Source: Thermoplasmata archaeon
Lineage (GTDB): Archaea > Thermoplasmatota > Thermoplasmata > Lutacidiplasmatales > SKW197
Direction: 5' to 3'
Assembly (NCBI GenBank): GCA_026414225.1
Contig: JAOAJK010000003.1
Coordinates: 62,001 to 126,000, forward strand
DNA length: 64,000 bases
How positions within the stretch are numbered: the stretch's first letter is position 1; each line of letters opens with the position of its first letter. Below, piece by piece: positions 29,195 to 38,619 of this stretch. The notes below the pieces were generated by a model, which saw only the letters and a list, made by a program, of their open reading frames with translations, did no database searches and was not told the DNA's origin. Made by a program: the position numbers and the translations under genes.

Positions 29195-30087
29195 TGTATC
29201 TGTTCATCCTCTATCTCCTGCTGTTTGTTTCTCTTGGCTGCTTCGGTGTGGGCTGCTTTTCAAAAAAGGAATTGCGGTATAAGGCGAGAATCGTTGGCTA
29301 TATCCTCTTTGGTTTCTACTGGCTCCTTTACACTCCCCATTATTTTTACATTCACGATTATTTCCCTATGTTCCTGTCAGGAACCGCAATTATCGGGTTT
29401 GCATTTCTTGCCTACAACGAATACATTTCGCTCTCCCTGAATGAAAAAAACGAGAGCATGGAATTTCTCGCGAAGCTGATATTCGGTGCAGGTGTGGTTT
29501 ATTATGTGGTTGATTGCATCCCGGTGCTCAGCGCCTTCCTCATTCAGTTGGTAACTGAGCAAAGTGTCTGGTTTGCCAACCTTTTCTTCATGGATGGTGT
29601 CACCACCGGAAGTTTAAATTATCTAGGCAATGCCCAGTTTGTTCGCACCAACTTCGAAGAGATTTACATGGAAGTGATGTGGGGAGGAAAGAATGTGGTA
29701 AATATTGTGCTCGCATGCACGGGTATTCAGGCAACTGTTGTGGATGTATTTGCGGTGGTTGCCACCTCTTCCAGTATCAAAAGAAAATTTGCCTGCATCG
29801 GTCTTACGATTCCCGTAATCTACATCGTGAACGCAATGAGAAATGCGATTGTAATCTACTGCACTGCAACCAATTATTCCTGGTTTTCTGGTGTAACTGG
29901 CTTCGAGTTCGCTCATAATTTTGTCGGCAAAGTTATAAGTTTTTCTACACTTTTCATTCTTACCCTTCTCATGTTTAAAATTCTGCCCGATTTCTACAGT
30001 AAAATCATCGGAATTGCGGAGCTTTTCAAGCGGGTGAAAAACTACAGAAACGGAAAATCTGGCTCAAGAAAAACCATTACCTTTTAA
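29194..30087 (+). CDS. artA: archaeosortase A-like transpeptidase
   Basis: 297 aa polytopic; NIVLACTGIQATVVDVFAVVA (catalytic Cys region ACTG) and VIYIVNAMRNAIVIY (Arg region). Confidence 0.85.
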   Translation: MYLFILYLLLFVSLGCFGVGCFSKKELRYKARIVGYILFGFYWLLYTPHYFYIHDYFPMFLSGTAIIGFAFLAYNEYISLSLNEKNESMEFLAKLIFGAGVVYYVVDCIPVLSAFLIQLVTEQSVWFANLFFMDGVTTGSLNYLGNAQFVRTNFEEIYMEVMWGGKNVVNIVLACTGIQATVVDVFAVVATSSSIKRKFACIGLTIPVIYIVNAMRNAIVIYCTATNYSWFSGVTGFEFAHNFVGKVISFSTLFILTLLMFKILPDFYSKIIGIAELFKRVKNYRNGKSGSRKTITF

Positions 30088-30113
30088 TACTTCTTCCTTA
30101 TCCCTTCTCTCGC

Positions 30114-30332
30114 ATGGTTGAGCAAGTATTGAAGGCAGATACCAGATGCTTTTCAGACGAGCGGGAAGGGGAGATAGAATGCAGGAGTTGCAGAGCCAGA
30201 ATAAAGATCCTTCCCTATGATGTGCGAGAAGGTTTCTGTTATGACTGCCTCGATCACTGGAAGCCAGATACAGAAATCTTTTTTTTAGATCCAAAGCCGA
30301 AGCACAATTCCAAACTTGATGATTTTTGTTAG
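30114..30332 (+). CDS. small zinc-binding hypothetical protein
   Basis: 72 aa with CRSCRARIKILPYDVREGFCYDCLDHW (two CxxC pairs). Confidence 0.6.
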   Translation: MVEQVLKADTRCFSDEREGEIECRSCRARIKILPYDVREGFCYDCLDHWKPDTEIFFLDPKPKHNSKLDDFC

Positions 30333-31021
30333 TCCCTTTCATGCCAGAACCACGAGTGAGTGCATCTCCTTTCAAATCCAAGCTTTCTGGCTAAATTTTT
30401 TGAGGGCTCATTGTCAATCCAGATATGAATCCCTGCGATTCTGCCACTCCCGAATATCTGTTCTGCAAGGCAGGTACTCACGCTTTCAGCCAACCCCTTT
30501 CCCCTGTAGTCGTCGAGCACATGGAGAAAACCCATTATTCCAATTCTGGGTGTGAGATTGTGGAGTCCAACCCAGGCCACGAGCTTATTTCCATCGTAAA
30601 TTCCGCTGGAAGGATAACGCTCGATCCTGCTCCGGATGTACCTCTCCTCGCCACCCCAGAATCTTGCAACAGTTTTTGCGTCTTCTCTCCGGAGATTCTC
30701 GCACTCATGTTTCTTTTTTCCCCTAAACTGCTCCTTTGTAACAGTATAGAAAAAGGAATCCTTGCGTTTCAGAAATGGAAAATTTTTCTCGATGATTTGC
30801 ACAAACTCCTCGCCCACTGCAGCAAAGAACAAATTTTTTCTGCGCTTAATCACTTCGAGCGTCCTCTCGAAAGCGGCAGGGGATCCAAACGGATAAACTT
30901 CGTTCCCATCGATGAGGAAACCCCCGTCCATTGCATTATCCGTCACAACTGTACAGTCCTCCAGGAGCATGTACTCCCCGTAGAAATTTTCAATTTTCTG
31001 AAAGTGCGATTTCAGGTCCAT
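30329..31021 (-). CDS. GNAT family N-acetyltransferase
   Basis: GIMGFLHVLDDYRGKGLAESVSTCLAEQIF...IDNEPSKNLARKLGFERRCTHSWFW. Confidence 0.85.
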   Translation of the reverse strand: MDLKSHFQKIENFYGEYMLLEDCTVVTDNAMDGGFLIDGNEVYPFGSPAAFERTLEVIKRRKNLFFAAVGEEFVQIIEKNFPFLKRKDSFFYTVTKEQFRGKKKHECENLRREDAKTVARFWGGEERYIRSRIERYPSSGIYDGNKLVAWVGLHNLTPRIGIMGFLHVLDDYRGKGLAESVSTCLAEQIFGSGRIAGIHIWIDNEPSKNLARKLGFERRCTHSWFWHERD

Positions 31022-31151
31022 GAAAGGGAGAATGGAAGAGGATATTTAACTGTAGTTCCGTCCATCACCCAATTTTGCCCCTGCCCCACATCCTGCGGTG
31101 GTTTAAGAAAGAGTTAAATAGTGTGCAAAATATACCGCATTCGGTGTGACG

Positions 31152-31301
31152 ATGGCATTCCCAGAGGCGGTTAACCGTTTGCTGAATAAAAAAATCTGCA
31201 TGCGATGCAGTGCAAGGAATCCCTTGAGAGCCACGAGATGCAGGAAGTGTGGCTATCCTGGATTGAGACCCAAGTCAAAGGAAAGGGGTGCAAAACAGTA
31301 A
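31152..31301 (+). CDS. rpl40e: ribosomal protein L40e (49 aa, below the ORF-track cutoff)
   Basis: [49 protein letters not shown]. Confidence 0.92.
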   Translation: MAFPEAVNRLLNKKICMRCSARNPLRATRCRKCGYPGLRPKSKERGAKQ

Positions 31302-31348
31302 ATAAAATCTGGCGAGATAGCATCCCAGCCGGATAAAGGTAGAGAGAA

Positions 31349-34300
31349 ATGCTTAGGGATATTCAGAAGGAGTTTAATCTTCAGGCACTGGAGGCGAAAA
31401 TATTCAAATACTGGGAGGAGCAAAAAATTTACACTAAAATAAAGAAGGCGAGGGAAAAATCTGAAAAGTTATATATTCTTGATGGGCCACCCTTTGCGAC
31501 CGGGATAGTCCACATTGGCCATGCGAGAAACAAGGTACTGAAGGATGTGTTGATAAGATACCACATGATGAACGGGAAGAATGTGGTTGCAATACCTGGC
31601 TTCGACATGCACGGGGTCCCGATCGAGCTAATGCTCGAACAGAGTTTGATGCTGAAGGGAAAGAAGGAAATTGAGAGATTCGGGCTCGAGAAATTTATTG
31701 AAAAATGCAGGGATTTCACGCTTGAGAACAAGAACAAGATGATTGAGGAGTACAAGATGCTCGGCATCTGGTTCGACTGGGACAGGACATACCTTACACT
31801 CTCGGATGCCTACATCGCCTCCGTGTGGTGGAGCATTGCGAGGGCGTACGAGCGGGGTTTCCTGGTAGAAATGGAAAGGGTTGTGCCCGTATGCCCCAGA
31901 TGTGAAACTGCAATTTCAGATAATGAGGTGGATTACAGGGAGATAAAGGTGCGCGGAGTTTATGTGATGGTCCCATTGAAAGGAAGGACTGACGAATTTA
32001 TCCTTGCATGGACTCCCTATCCCTGGATAGTCACAGGTGCCCTTGCAATTGCAGTAAACCCTGAGACAGAATATATAAAGGTAAAGGTGAAAACAGGTGG
32101 GGAGGAACATATTCTCATCACCTGCAAGCAGAATTTTGAAAAGGTCATTGGCTACAGACATTATGATAGCACTGAAATTCTGGACACAATCAAGGGAGAG
32201 AGTTTGAAAGGTATTGAGTACATTCCCCCGCTGCTCATAGAGGTACCCTATCACCAGGAGGTGAAAGGGGAGTGGGTCCATAAAATTGTTACCAGCAAGA
32301 GGGTGCAGCCAGTGCATACAGGTGCCTTTTTCGTCTCGCCGGGAATGGGAACAGTGGAATTTGAGATAGGGCAGGAGTACAATCTACCTGTATTCAATCC
32401 GTTTGAAATTGATGGAACCTTTACTTCCAAAATAATCAACAAATATGCCAGGTTCAGGTATGACGATGCCAATTCCCTGATTACGAGGGACCTGAAGGAT
32501 GGCGAGGTCCTGTACGCAGAGGTAGAGGAGATAGTAAGGGCAGGGCATTGCTGGCGTTGCGGTTCCCAGCTCTTGCACATCCCAACCAGGCAGTGGTTTA
32601 TCAGGACCAAGGGAATGAGGGATAGATTGCTGGAGACATCGGAGGGAATTAAATGGATGCCACCATGGGTGGGCACGGGCAGAATGTATGATTTTCTCTC
32701 GCATCTCAAGGACTGGTGTATCTCAAGGCAGAGGTACTGGGGCATTCCTATGCCCATCTGGAAATGTTCATGTGGCAACACGAAGGTTGTCTCCTCAATC
32801 GAAGAACTGAAGACAGGCAGGGGATTTGTTGAAGGGCAATCCCTCCATATTCCTTCGATCAACAATGTAGTGTTTACCTGTGATAAATGCGGAAAGGAGA
32901 TGCGCCGTGTTGAGGATACGGTGGATGTCTATATTGACTCGGGTGTGGCTTCATGGGCGTCCCTCGGTTATCCAGGTAAAAAAGAAGAGTTCAATGCCCT
33001 TTGGCCTGCAGACATCATAGTTGAATCCATCGGACAAACTAAAAACTGGTTTTTCTCCCAGATGGTTCTAAGCATGATTGCATTTGATAAACCTCCGTAT
33101 CAGACCGTGTTCGCCCATGGGCATGTTGTTGATGAGAAACGCAAAACGGTCACAAATGTGTCACCGAATGTGGATACCCCCCGGAACCTTGCAGGACGGT
33201 ATGGTTACGACGCTCTCAGATTATATCTTCTGTCAAAAGAGCCATGGCAGGACCTGGTTTACAGCGAGGAACGAATAAAGGGGTTCTACCGTTCCCTTTC
33301 GATACTCTGGAACTGTGCGGTTTTTGCAAATCTATACATGCGAAATGATAAGGTGGAGCTGAGAGATCTCACCTATGAAAATGTGAGAGACCATCTTTCT
33401 ACAGAGGACAGGTGGATGCTCTCAAGATTGGAGAATCTGAAGCTGCAGGCAACAAGTGAGATGGAAAACTTTGCTTATCACAAACTTTGGAAAATCGCCG
33501 AACGGTTTATCAAAGGAGAGTTTTCAAGAATCTACATAAAGGCAGTGCGGGAACGGATAAGAGCGAAGGGGCTTTCCCATGAAAAGATGGCTGCCTATTA
33601 TACTCTGGCCGAGGTTCTCAGCGGACTTGCAAAAATCCTCGCCCCACTTGCACCCCATGTTGCAGAGGAAATTTACCTCACATACGATGCAAGGCATGAA
33701 AGCGTGTTTTTCGAGCACTACCCAGCAGCGAACAAGGTCCTGATAGATGAACGGATTGAGAAGAAAATGAAAATTGCGATGGAAATTGTAAAGGAGATTA
33801 ACAGGGCGAGGGCGAATGCTGGAATTCCTTCTAGAATCCCTCTCAGAAGGGTGATTGTGAAGTCAGATAAGGAGGAAACATTTGAAAGTGCAAAGGATTT
33901 TGAGAAACTGATCACCCAGTTTGTGAATGCAAGAAAGGTTGAAATTTTACCACTTGGCAAGGACTGGGATGAGCTCATTCTGGAGGTCGTGCCCAATCCT
34001 TCGGCAATAGGGCTCGTTTACAGGCAGTGGGCAAGCAAGATAGGGCACCTCCTGAAGCTTCAGTCCGCAAAGAAAATCAAGGAAGGTATAGAGCGGGGAG
34101 AGTACATGCTGGGAATTGAAGGGCAGCTGGTCAGAATTCTCCCGAACATGGTCTCATTCAAGTCAAAGCTTCCAGAAAAGGTTGTCTCTGCACCAATCAC
34201 CAACGGCACAATCTACGTGGATTTGAATTTCACAGAGGAAGACATAGTCGACTCAAACATAAGAAGCTTGGTCCGTATTATCATGGAGATGAGGAAGGAG

Positions 34301-35641
34301 ATGCGGCTGAATGTGGATGATATAGTTGACCTTTACATTGCGACCGATGAACAGCTCCAGAACATTCTCCTCTCATATGTGGACAACATCAAAAATAAGG
34401 TCAATGCCAGGAACATTGAATTTGTATCAGGAGAAGTTCCAGGTGAATATGTGGTCGAGTGGAATCTAAGGGAGACCTCGCTAGTTCTCGGCATCACACC
34501 CCTGTACTTCAAATCGACCCTTGAGAAATTCATGGGGATACCCGGAATGACCCCCGAGCGCGGAAAAGCCCTGTTTAACGCCGGTTATGTCTCCCTTGAG
34601 AAATTAAAGACCGCTACAGTAGACGACCTCCAGAAGATACCCGGAATCGGGAAGACCTTTGCGAAAAAGATTGTTAGTTATTTTGCGGCTCCGCCTGCGG
34701 CTCAAAAACCAGAAACCCTGCCTGAAAAGAAGGTGGAAGCTGTAGAGGAGGAGCGGTTGCCAGCTGTTGAAAAGACAATTCCTGGAGGTATAGCTCCGTC
34801 TCCTGCACAGGAGAAACAAGCCCAGGCACAGACAGCAATTCCTGAGCCGAGCGAAAAGGAGAGGGAGAATTTTGTTCGCCTTATGATGACGAAATACACA
34901 ATCCCGGGGCTCGGACCTTCAAAGGCAAGAGCCCTCTATGATGCGGGCTACAGAACTGTCGAGATGCTGGCAAGTGCAAAAATTGAGGATCTAGCAAGGA
35001 TGCCTGCAATTGGAGAGAATCTCGCAAGGCGGATTCTGAGCTATCTATCTGAGTTCGGTGTCACGCCAGTGCAAGCCCCAGCAGAACCTGCTGCCAGCGT
35101 GCCTAAGACTGAACAGGTTGTGGAAAGCGGGGTGGAGAAAGTCGCGGAAAAGAGCGGTGGTGGAGAAATGGAGGAAAAGCCAGTCGAGTTCAGGCAGGGC
35201 TATTCTTACATAATCAAATGTGAACGGGCAGATAGAGCATACAAATATCTGAAAGATTATATGTCAAAGGCAAAACCGAAGGTAATCTGCGTCACCAGGG
35301 ACTACCCGGAAAAAATAAAGCAGAAATACGAACTTGAGGATGTTCCAATAATCTGGCTTTCGAATGTGGGCAAGGAAAATGCTGTGCGACCCAAGGACCT
35401 CGAAAAGCTCAGTTTAATTCTAGAACAATTCCTCTCGAAGAACAGGGATTCTGTTATATTCCTTGACGGAATTGAATATCTGATTACCAACAATAACTTC
35501 ATTACAGTGCTCCGCCTCATTCAATCGCTCAAGGACCAGATTGCAATTAACAATGCGATGCTTCTTATTCCGATAAATCCTGCAACGATGGAGGCATCCC
35601 AGTTCAACTTGATTGAGCGTGAAGTGGACGATGTAATCTAA
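31349..35641 (+). CDS. ileS: isoleucyl-tRNA synthetase fused to two helix-hairpin-helix units and a C-terminal DUF835-like domain
   Basis: 1430 aa; DGPPFATGIVHIGHARNKVLKD (HIGH), KRKTVTNVSP in the KMSKS-loop position, then IPGMTPERGKALFNAGYVSLEKLKTATVDDLQKIPGIGKTFAKKIVSYF, a second HhH, and GYSYIIKCERADRAYKYLKDYM...VIFLDGIEYLITNNNF. Confidence 0.92.
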   Translation: MLRDIQKEFNLQALEAKIFKYWEEQKIYTKIKKAREKSEKLYILDGPPFATGIVHIGHARNKVLKDVLIRYHMMNGKNVVAIPGFDMHGVPIELMLEQSLMLKGKKEIERFGLEKFIEKCRDFTLENKNKMIEEYKMLGIWFDWDRTYLTLSDAYIASVWWSIARAYERGFLVEMERVVPVCPRCETAISDNEVDYREIKVRGVYVMVPLKGRTDEFILAWTPYPWIVTGALAIAVNPETEYIKVKVKTGGEEHILITCKQNFEKVIGYRHYDSTEILDTIKGESLKGIEYIPPLLIEVPYHQEVKGEWVHKIVTSKRVQPVHTGAFFVSPGMGTVEFEIGQEYNLPVFNPFEIDGTFTSKIINKYARFRYDDANSLITRDLKDGEVLYAEVEEIVRAGHCWRCGSQLLHIPTRQWFIRTKGMRDRLLETSEGIKWMPPWVGTGRMYDFLSHLKDWCISRQRYWGIPMPIWKCSCGNTKVVSSIEELKTGRGFVEGQSLHIPSINNVVFTCDKCGKEMRRVEDTVDVYIDSGVASWASLGYPGKKEEFNALWPADIIVESIGQTKNWFFSQMVLSMIAFDKPPYQTVFAHGHVVDEKRKTVTNVSPNVDTPRNLAGRYGYDALRLYLLSKEPWQDLVYSEERIKGFYRSLSILWNCAVFANLYMRNDKVELRDLTYENVRDHLSTEDRWMLSRLENLKLQATSEMENFAYHKLWKIAERFIKGEFSRIYIKAVRERIRAKGLSHEKMAAYYTLAEVLSGLAKILAPLAPHVAEEIYLTYDARHESVFFEHYPAANKVLIDERIEKKMKIAMEIVKEINRARANAGIPSRIPLRRVIVKSDKEETFESAKDFEKLITQFVNARKVEILPLGKDWDELILEVVPNPSAIGLVYRQWASKIGHLLKLQSAKKIKEGIERGEYMLGIEGQLVRILPNMVSFKSKLPEKVVSAPITNGTIYVDLNFTEEDIVDSNIRSLVRIIMEMRKEMRLNVDDIVDLYIATDEQLQNILLSYVDNIKNKVNARNIEFVSGEVPGEYVVEWNLRETSLVLGITPLYFKSTLEKFMGIPGMTPERGKALFNAGYVSLEKLKTATVDDLQKIPGIGKTFAKKIVSYFAAPPAAQKPETLPEKKVEAVEEERLPAVEKTIPGGIAPSPAQEKQAQAQTAIPEPSEKERENFVRLMMTKYTIPGLGPSKARALYDAGYRTVEMLASAKIEDLARMPAIGENLARRILSYLSEFGVTPVQAPAEPAASVPKTEQVVESGVEKVAEKSGGGEMEEKPVEFRQGYSYIIKCERADRAYKYLKDYMSKAKPKVICVTRDYPEKIKQKYELEDVPIIWLSNVGKENAVRPKDLEKLSLILEQFLSKNRDSVIFLDGIEYLITNNNFITVLRLIQSLKDQIAINNAMLLIPINPATMEASQFNLIEREVDDVI

Positions 35642-35653
35642 TGGTGAATGAAT

Positions 35654-36532
35654 ATGGCAGAAGGAAAGAAAAGCACAATAAGAACCGAAGTGGTGCGGGC
35701 AATTACTGACCTCGTCAACGATAAGGAGGCGAGGGAACGAATCGACAAGGGAATCCTTGCCCATACGAAGGGGAGAGAGCACTGGATTTTGCATCTTCTT
35801 CTGAAGGCGCTTGAGGCCCAGCAGGAATACACAGAAACTGGAATGACCTATCTTCTTACCACTACAAACACGGTTTACAAGGACTTGGGTGCAAAAATTG
35901 AAGGTGTGAACAAGGAGATTGAGAATTCTATACCGAAAATTAAGGCAGAAGTAGGGGAAATCGAGGCAAAGAACTATGAGAGGCTCGTGGCGATGATTGA
36001 GGAGAGTTTCAAGAAGGTAAATGAGGGGCTCGGGAAAACCATCAACGAGAGCATTGGCAAAACTGCGGAGGCAATAAACACCCAGGCCCTTGAGACAAAA
36101 AATTTAACCCAGGCACTTTCAAGAGATGTGGCGGATACATTTAAGGTCGCTACCCAGGTGAGGTTGCTGATAAGCGAAAATATGCGAAAACTGAATGAGA
36201 TTGCCGAAGCACTGGAAAGAGGGGGTACCGGGGGCACTCCAGGTTCATCGGGGGAAATCTATCACGGGGCAGGAGACATAAAACCGTTGATTGAAAAAAT
36301 TGAGGGCAGAATTAATGAACTGAAGGGATTCGAGGAAAAGATGGACACAATGCTGAAGAGCGTGAACAAGCACATCGATGTAACTTCAATTGAGACCCAG
36401 CACAGAATTGAGAATTTGAGCAAGGGCCAGGTTGAAATCGTGCGGAGAGTTGAGGCCATTGAGAAAACCATGGCTGAACTGAAGGTAACGATGGAGTCGC
36501 TGAGAACGCTCTTACTCGAAATCAAAAAGTGA
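35654..36532 (+). CDS. helical/coiled-coil protein of unknown function
   Basis: About 292 aa, long predicted helices with a Gly-rich hinge (ERGGTGGTPGSSGE); starts 10 bp after the ileS fusion stop. Confidence 0.7.
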   Translation: MAEGKKSTIRTEVVRAITDLVNDKEARERIDKGILAHTKGREHWILHLLLKALEAQQEYTETGMTYLLTTTNTVYKDLGAKIEGVNKEIENSIPKIKAEVGEIEAKNYERLVAMIEESFKKVNEGLGKTINESIGKTAEAINTQALETKNLTQALSRDVADTFKVATQVRLLISENMRKLNEIAEALERGGTGGTPGSSGEIYHGAGDIKPLIEKIEGRINELKGFEEKMDTMLKSVNKHIDVTSIETQHRIENLSKGQVEIVRRVEAIEKTMAELKVTMESLRTLLLEIKK

Positions 36533-36536
36533 AAGT

Positions 36537-38414
36537 ATGATCTATGAGGAAATTCTCCAGCATCTCTATGCTTTAACCAGGTTTGGGACCAAACTCAACC
36601 TTGATAACATTGCATGTTTGCTTGAGAAGCTTGGAAACCCTGAAAAAAAATTCAGGACGGTGCATGTCACTGGGAGCAAGGGGAAGGGTTCGGTTTGTGC
36701 CTTCCTTCATTCAGTTTTAAAAGCTGCAGGGTTTAAAACGGGACTTTACACCTCCCCACATCTCATAGAGTTTAATGAGAGAATTGTAGTAAACGGGGAA
36801 AAAATTCCAAAGGAGAAGGTTGTGGAATACTATAACATGATAAGGGACATTGTCGGGGGGATGGTGGCCCAAGATAGAACAAAGCAAGTTACATTTTTTG
36901 AATTCACCACAGCCATGGCATTCAAATATTTTGCGGATTTGAAGGTGGATTATGCGGTTGTGGAGGTTGGGCTTGGGGGACGGCTCGACGCCACGAATGT
37001 GATTTTCCCTGATTGTTGTATCATCACGAATGTTGAACTCGAGCATACCAATGTGCTCGGCAAAACAATTGAAAAGATTGCGAGGGAGAAGGCAGGAATA
37101 ATAAAGCCAGGTGTGCCAGTGGTAACTGCTGCAACTGGTAGAGCTCTGAAGGTGATTGAGGAAGTTGCGAGGTTGAATAATTCGGAAGTGCTTTTGCTGA
37201 AGAAGGAGATGATTGAGATAAAGGAGAACAGGAAATTTTCGGTGCGATATGGGGACTGGTCTCTCGAAGATCTCGAGATCTCACTGTCAGGGAATTTTCA
37301 GTTTGAAAATGCAGCCCTCGCTGTGCTTTGCGCAAAGGTGCTAGGGATAGACGAGAGAAGCATAAGGGAGGGGCTAGAAACTGCTGTATGGCGTGGACGA
37401 TTTGAGAAGGTGCATCAGAACCCTGATGTGATTGTTGACTGTGCCCACACACCCAGAAGTGCAGAGGCGCTTGTGGAATCACTTGCGGCAAACTATGACA
37501 GGGTTAATTTTGTTTTCGGGGTATTTAAGGATAAGCGGAAAGGGAAGATTTTGAGAACGCTCTCGAGAATAGGGAGTGAGATAATAATCACTGAGCCGGA
37601 TTCTCCCAGGGCCGAGAAAGCTGAGAGAGTGAAAAGGATCGCTGAGAAATACTTTAGAAAGGTTGAGGTCATGCAGAGGGAGCAGGCGTTTGCCGCAATC
37701 CTCTCGAGGCAAGGTGTCTGGTGCATTTGCGGTTCCGTGTATCTTGCTGGTGACGCTCTTGCGTTCTTTGAAAAACAGAAATCCGAACGGGTCCCGGAAA
37801 ATACTGGAATCGACTGGTATAAGCTTGTGGAGACCCTTGAGAAAACCTACGGAGATGCTGGGCATTACGATGACCCCTTCAGGGTACTGGTTGCAACGAT
37901 TCTGTCCCAGCGCACAAAGGACGAGGTCACCTATCCGAGGGCTGAGGCATTATTTGCAAGGTATCCAGATGCCCTATCAATTGCAAGGGCAAAGCCGGAA
38001 GAAATTGCGGAAATAATCAGGCCAGTTGGGTTTTATAATATCAAGGCACGGAAGATTATAGAGGTGGCCAGGATTGTTGTGAACACCTACAATGGGAAGG
38101 TGCCAGATAGTATGGATGCGCTTTTGAAATTGCCAGGAGTGGGAAGAAAAACCGCAAACTGCGTGCTCGTGTTCGGGTTCGGAAAGGATGCCCTGCCCGT
38201 GGACACCCATGTCCATCGTATTTCGAACAGGATGGGTGTGATAAATACTGAGAACCCCGAAGAAACCGAAAATGCGTTGAAGCGGGTGGTCCCGAAACCA
38301 TTGTGGAAAAAAATTAACTACTTGTTTGTGGAGCACGGGAAGAATGTTTGCAAGCCAGTAAAACCAGGATGCGAAAGATGCCAGATTGCGGGATTCTGTG
38401 GGAGGAGAGTGTAG
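36537..38414 (+). CDS. fusion protein: folylpolyglutamate synthase (FolC) + endonuclease III (Nth)
   Basis: 625 aa; FolC: HVTGSKGKGSVCAFLHSVLKAAGFKTGLYTSPHL, VEVGLGGRLDATN; Nth: LPGVGRKTANCVLVFGF...LPVDTHVHRISNRMG and CKPVKPGCERCQIAGFC (C-x6-C-x2-C-x5-C). Confidence 0.93.
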   Translation: MIYEEILQHLYALTRFGTKLNLDNIACLLEKLGNPEKKFRTVHVTGSKGKGSVCAFLHSVLKAAGFKTGLYTSPHLIEFNERIVVNGEKIPKEKVVEYYNMIRDIVGGMVAQDRTKQVTFFEFTTAMAFKYFADLKVDYAVVEVGLGGRLDATNVIFPDCCIITNVELEHTNVLGKTIEKIAREKAGIIKPGVPVVTAATGRALKVIEEVARLNNSEVLLLKKEMIEIKENRKFSVRYGDWSLEDLEISLSGNFQFENAALAVLCAKVLGIDERSIREGLETAVWRGRFEKVHQNPDVIVDCAHTPRSAEALVESLAANYDRVNFVFGVFKDKRKGKILRTLSRIGSEIIITEPDSPRAEKAERVKRIAEKYFRKVEVMQREQAFAAILSRQGVWCICGSVYLAGDALAFFEKQKSERVPENTGIDWYKLVETLEKTYGDAGHYDDPFRVLVATILSQRTKDEVTYPRAEALFARYPDALSIARAKPEEIAEIIRPVGFYNIKARKIIEVARIVVNTYNGKVPDSMDALLKLPGVGRKTANCVLVFGFGKDALPVDTHVHRISNRMGVINTENPEETENALKRVVPKPLWKKINYLFVEHGKNVCKPVKPGCERCQIAGFCGRRV

Positions 38415-38418
38415 GGAA

Positions 38419-38436
38419 AACACAGGATGCTGTGTT
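38419..38436 (+). other. 7-bp stem/4-nt loop inverted repeat after folC-nth (possible terminator or operator)
   Basis: AACACAG-GATG-CTGTGTT. Confidence 0.5.
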
Positions 38437-38577
38437 GTGTAATTATATGTCCATCTCTTATTCTAAAAAAGCATCCTCAAACTATAAAAAGATAGAAAGA
38501 AGAGCATGAGATAGATAGTGAAAGATCACATACTCCACTTACTTCTTTATGCAACACAGCAACGCAGGCGGAAATCC

Positions 38578-38586
38578 TTTATATCT
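38578..38586 (+). promoter_or_regulatory. candidate TATA box upstream of pgk
   Basis: tttatatct about 35 bp before the pgk ATG. Confidence 0.4.
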
Positions 38587-38619
38587 CTCTCTTTTTCTTG
38601 AAGATAAGGAGGCAAAACC

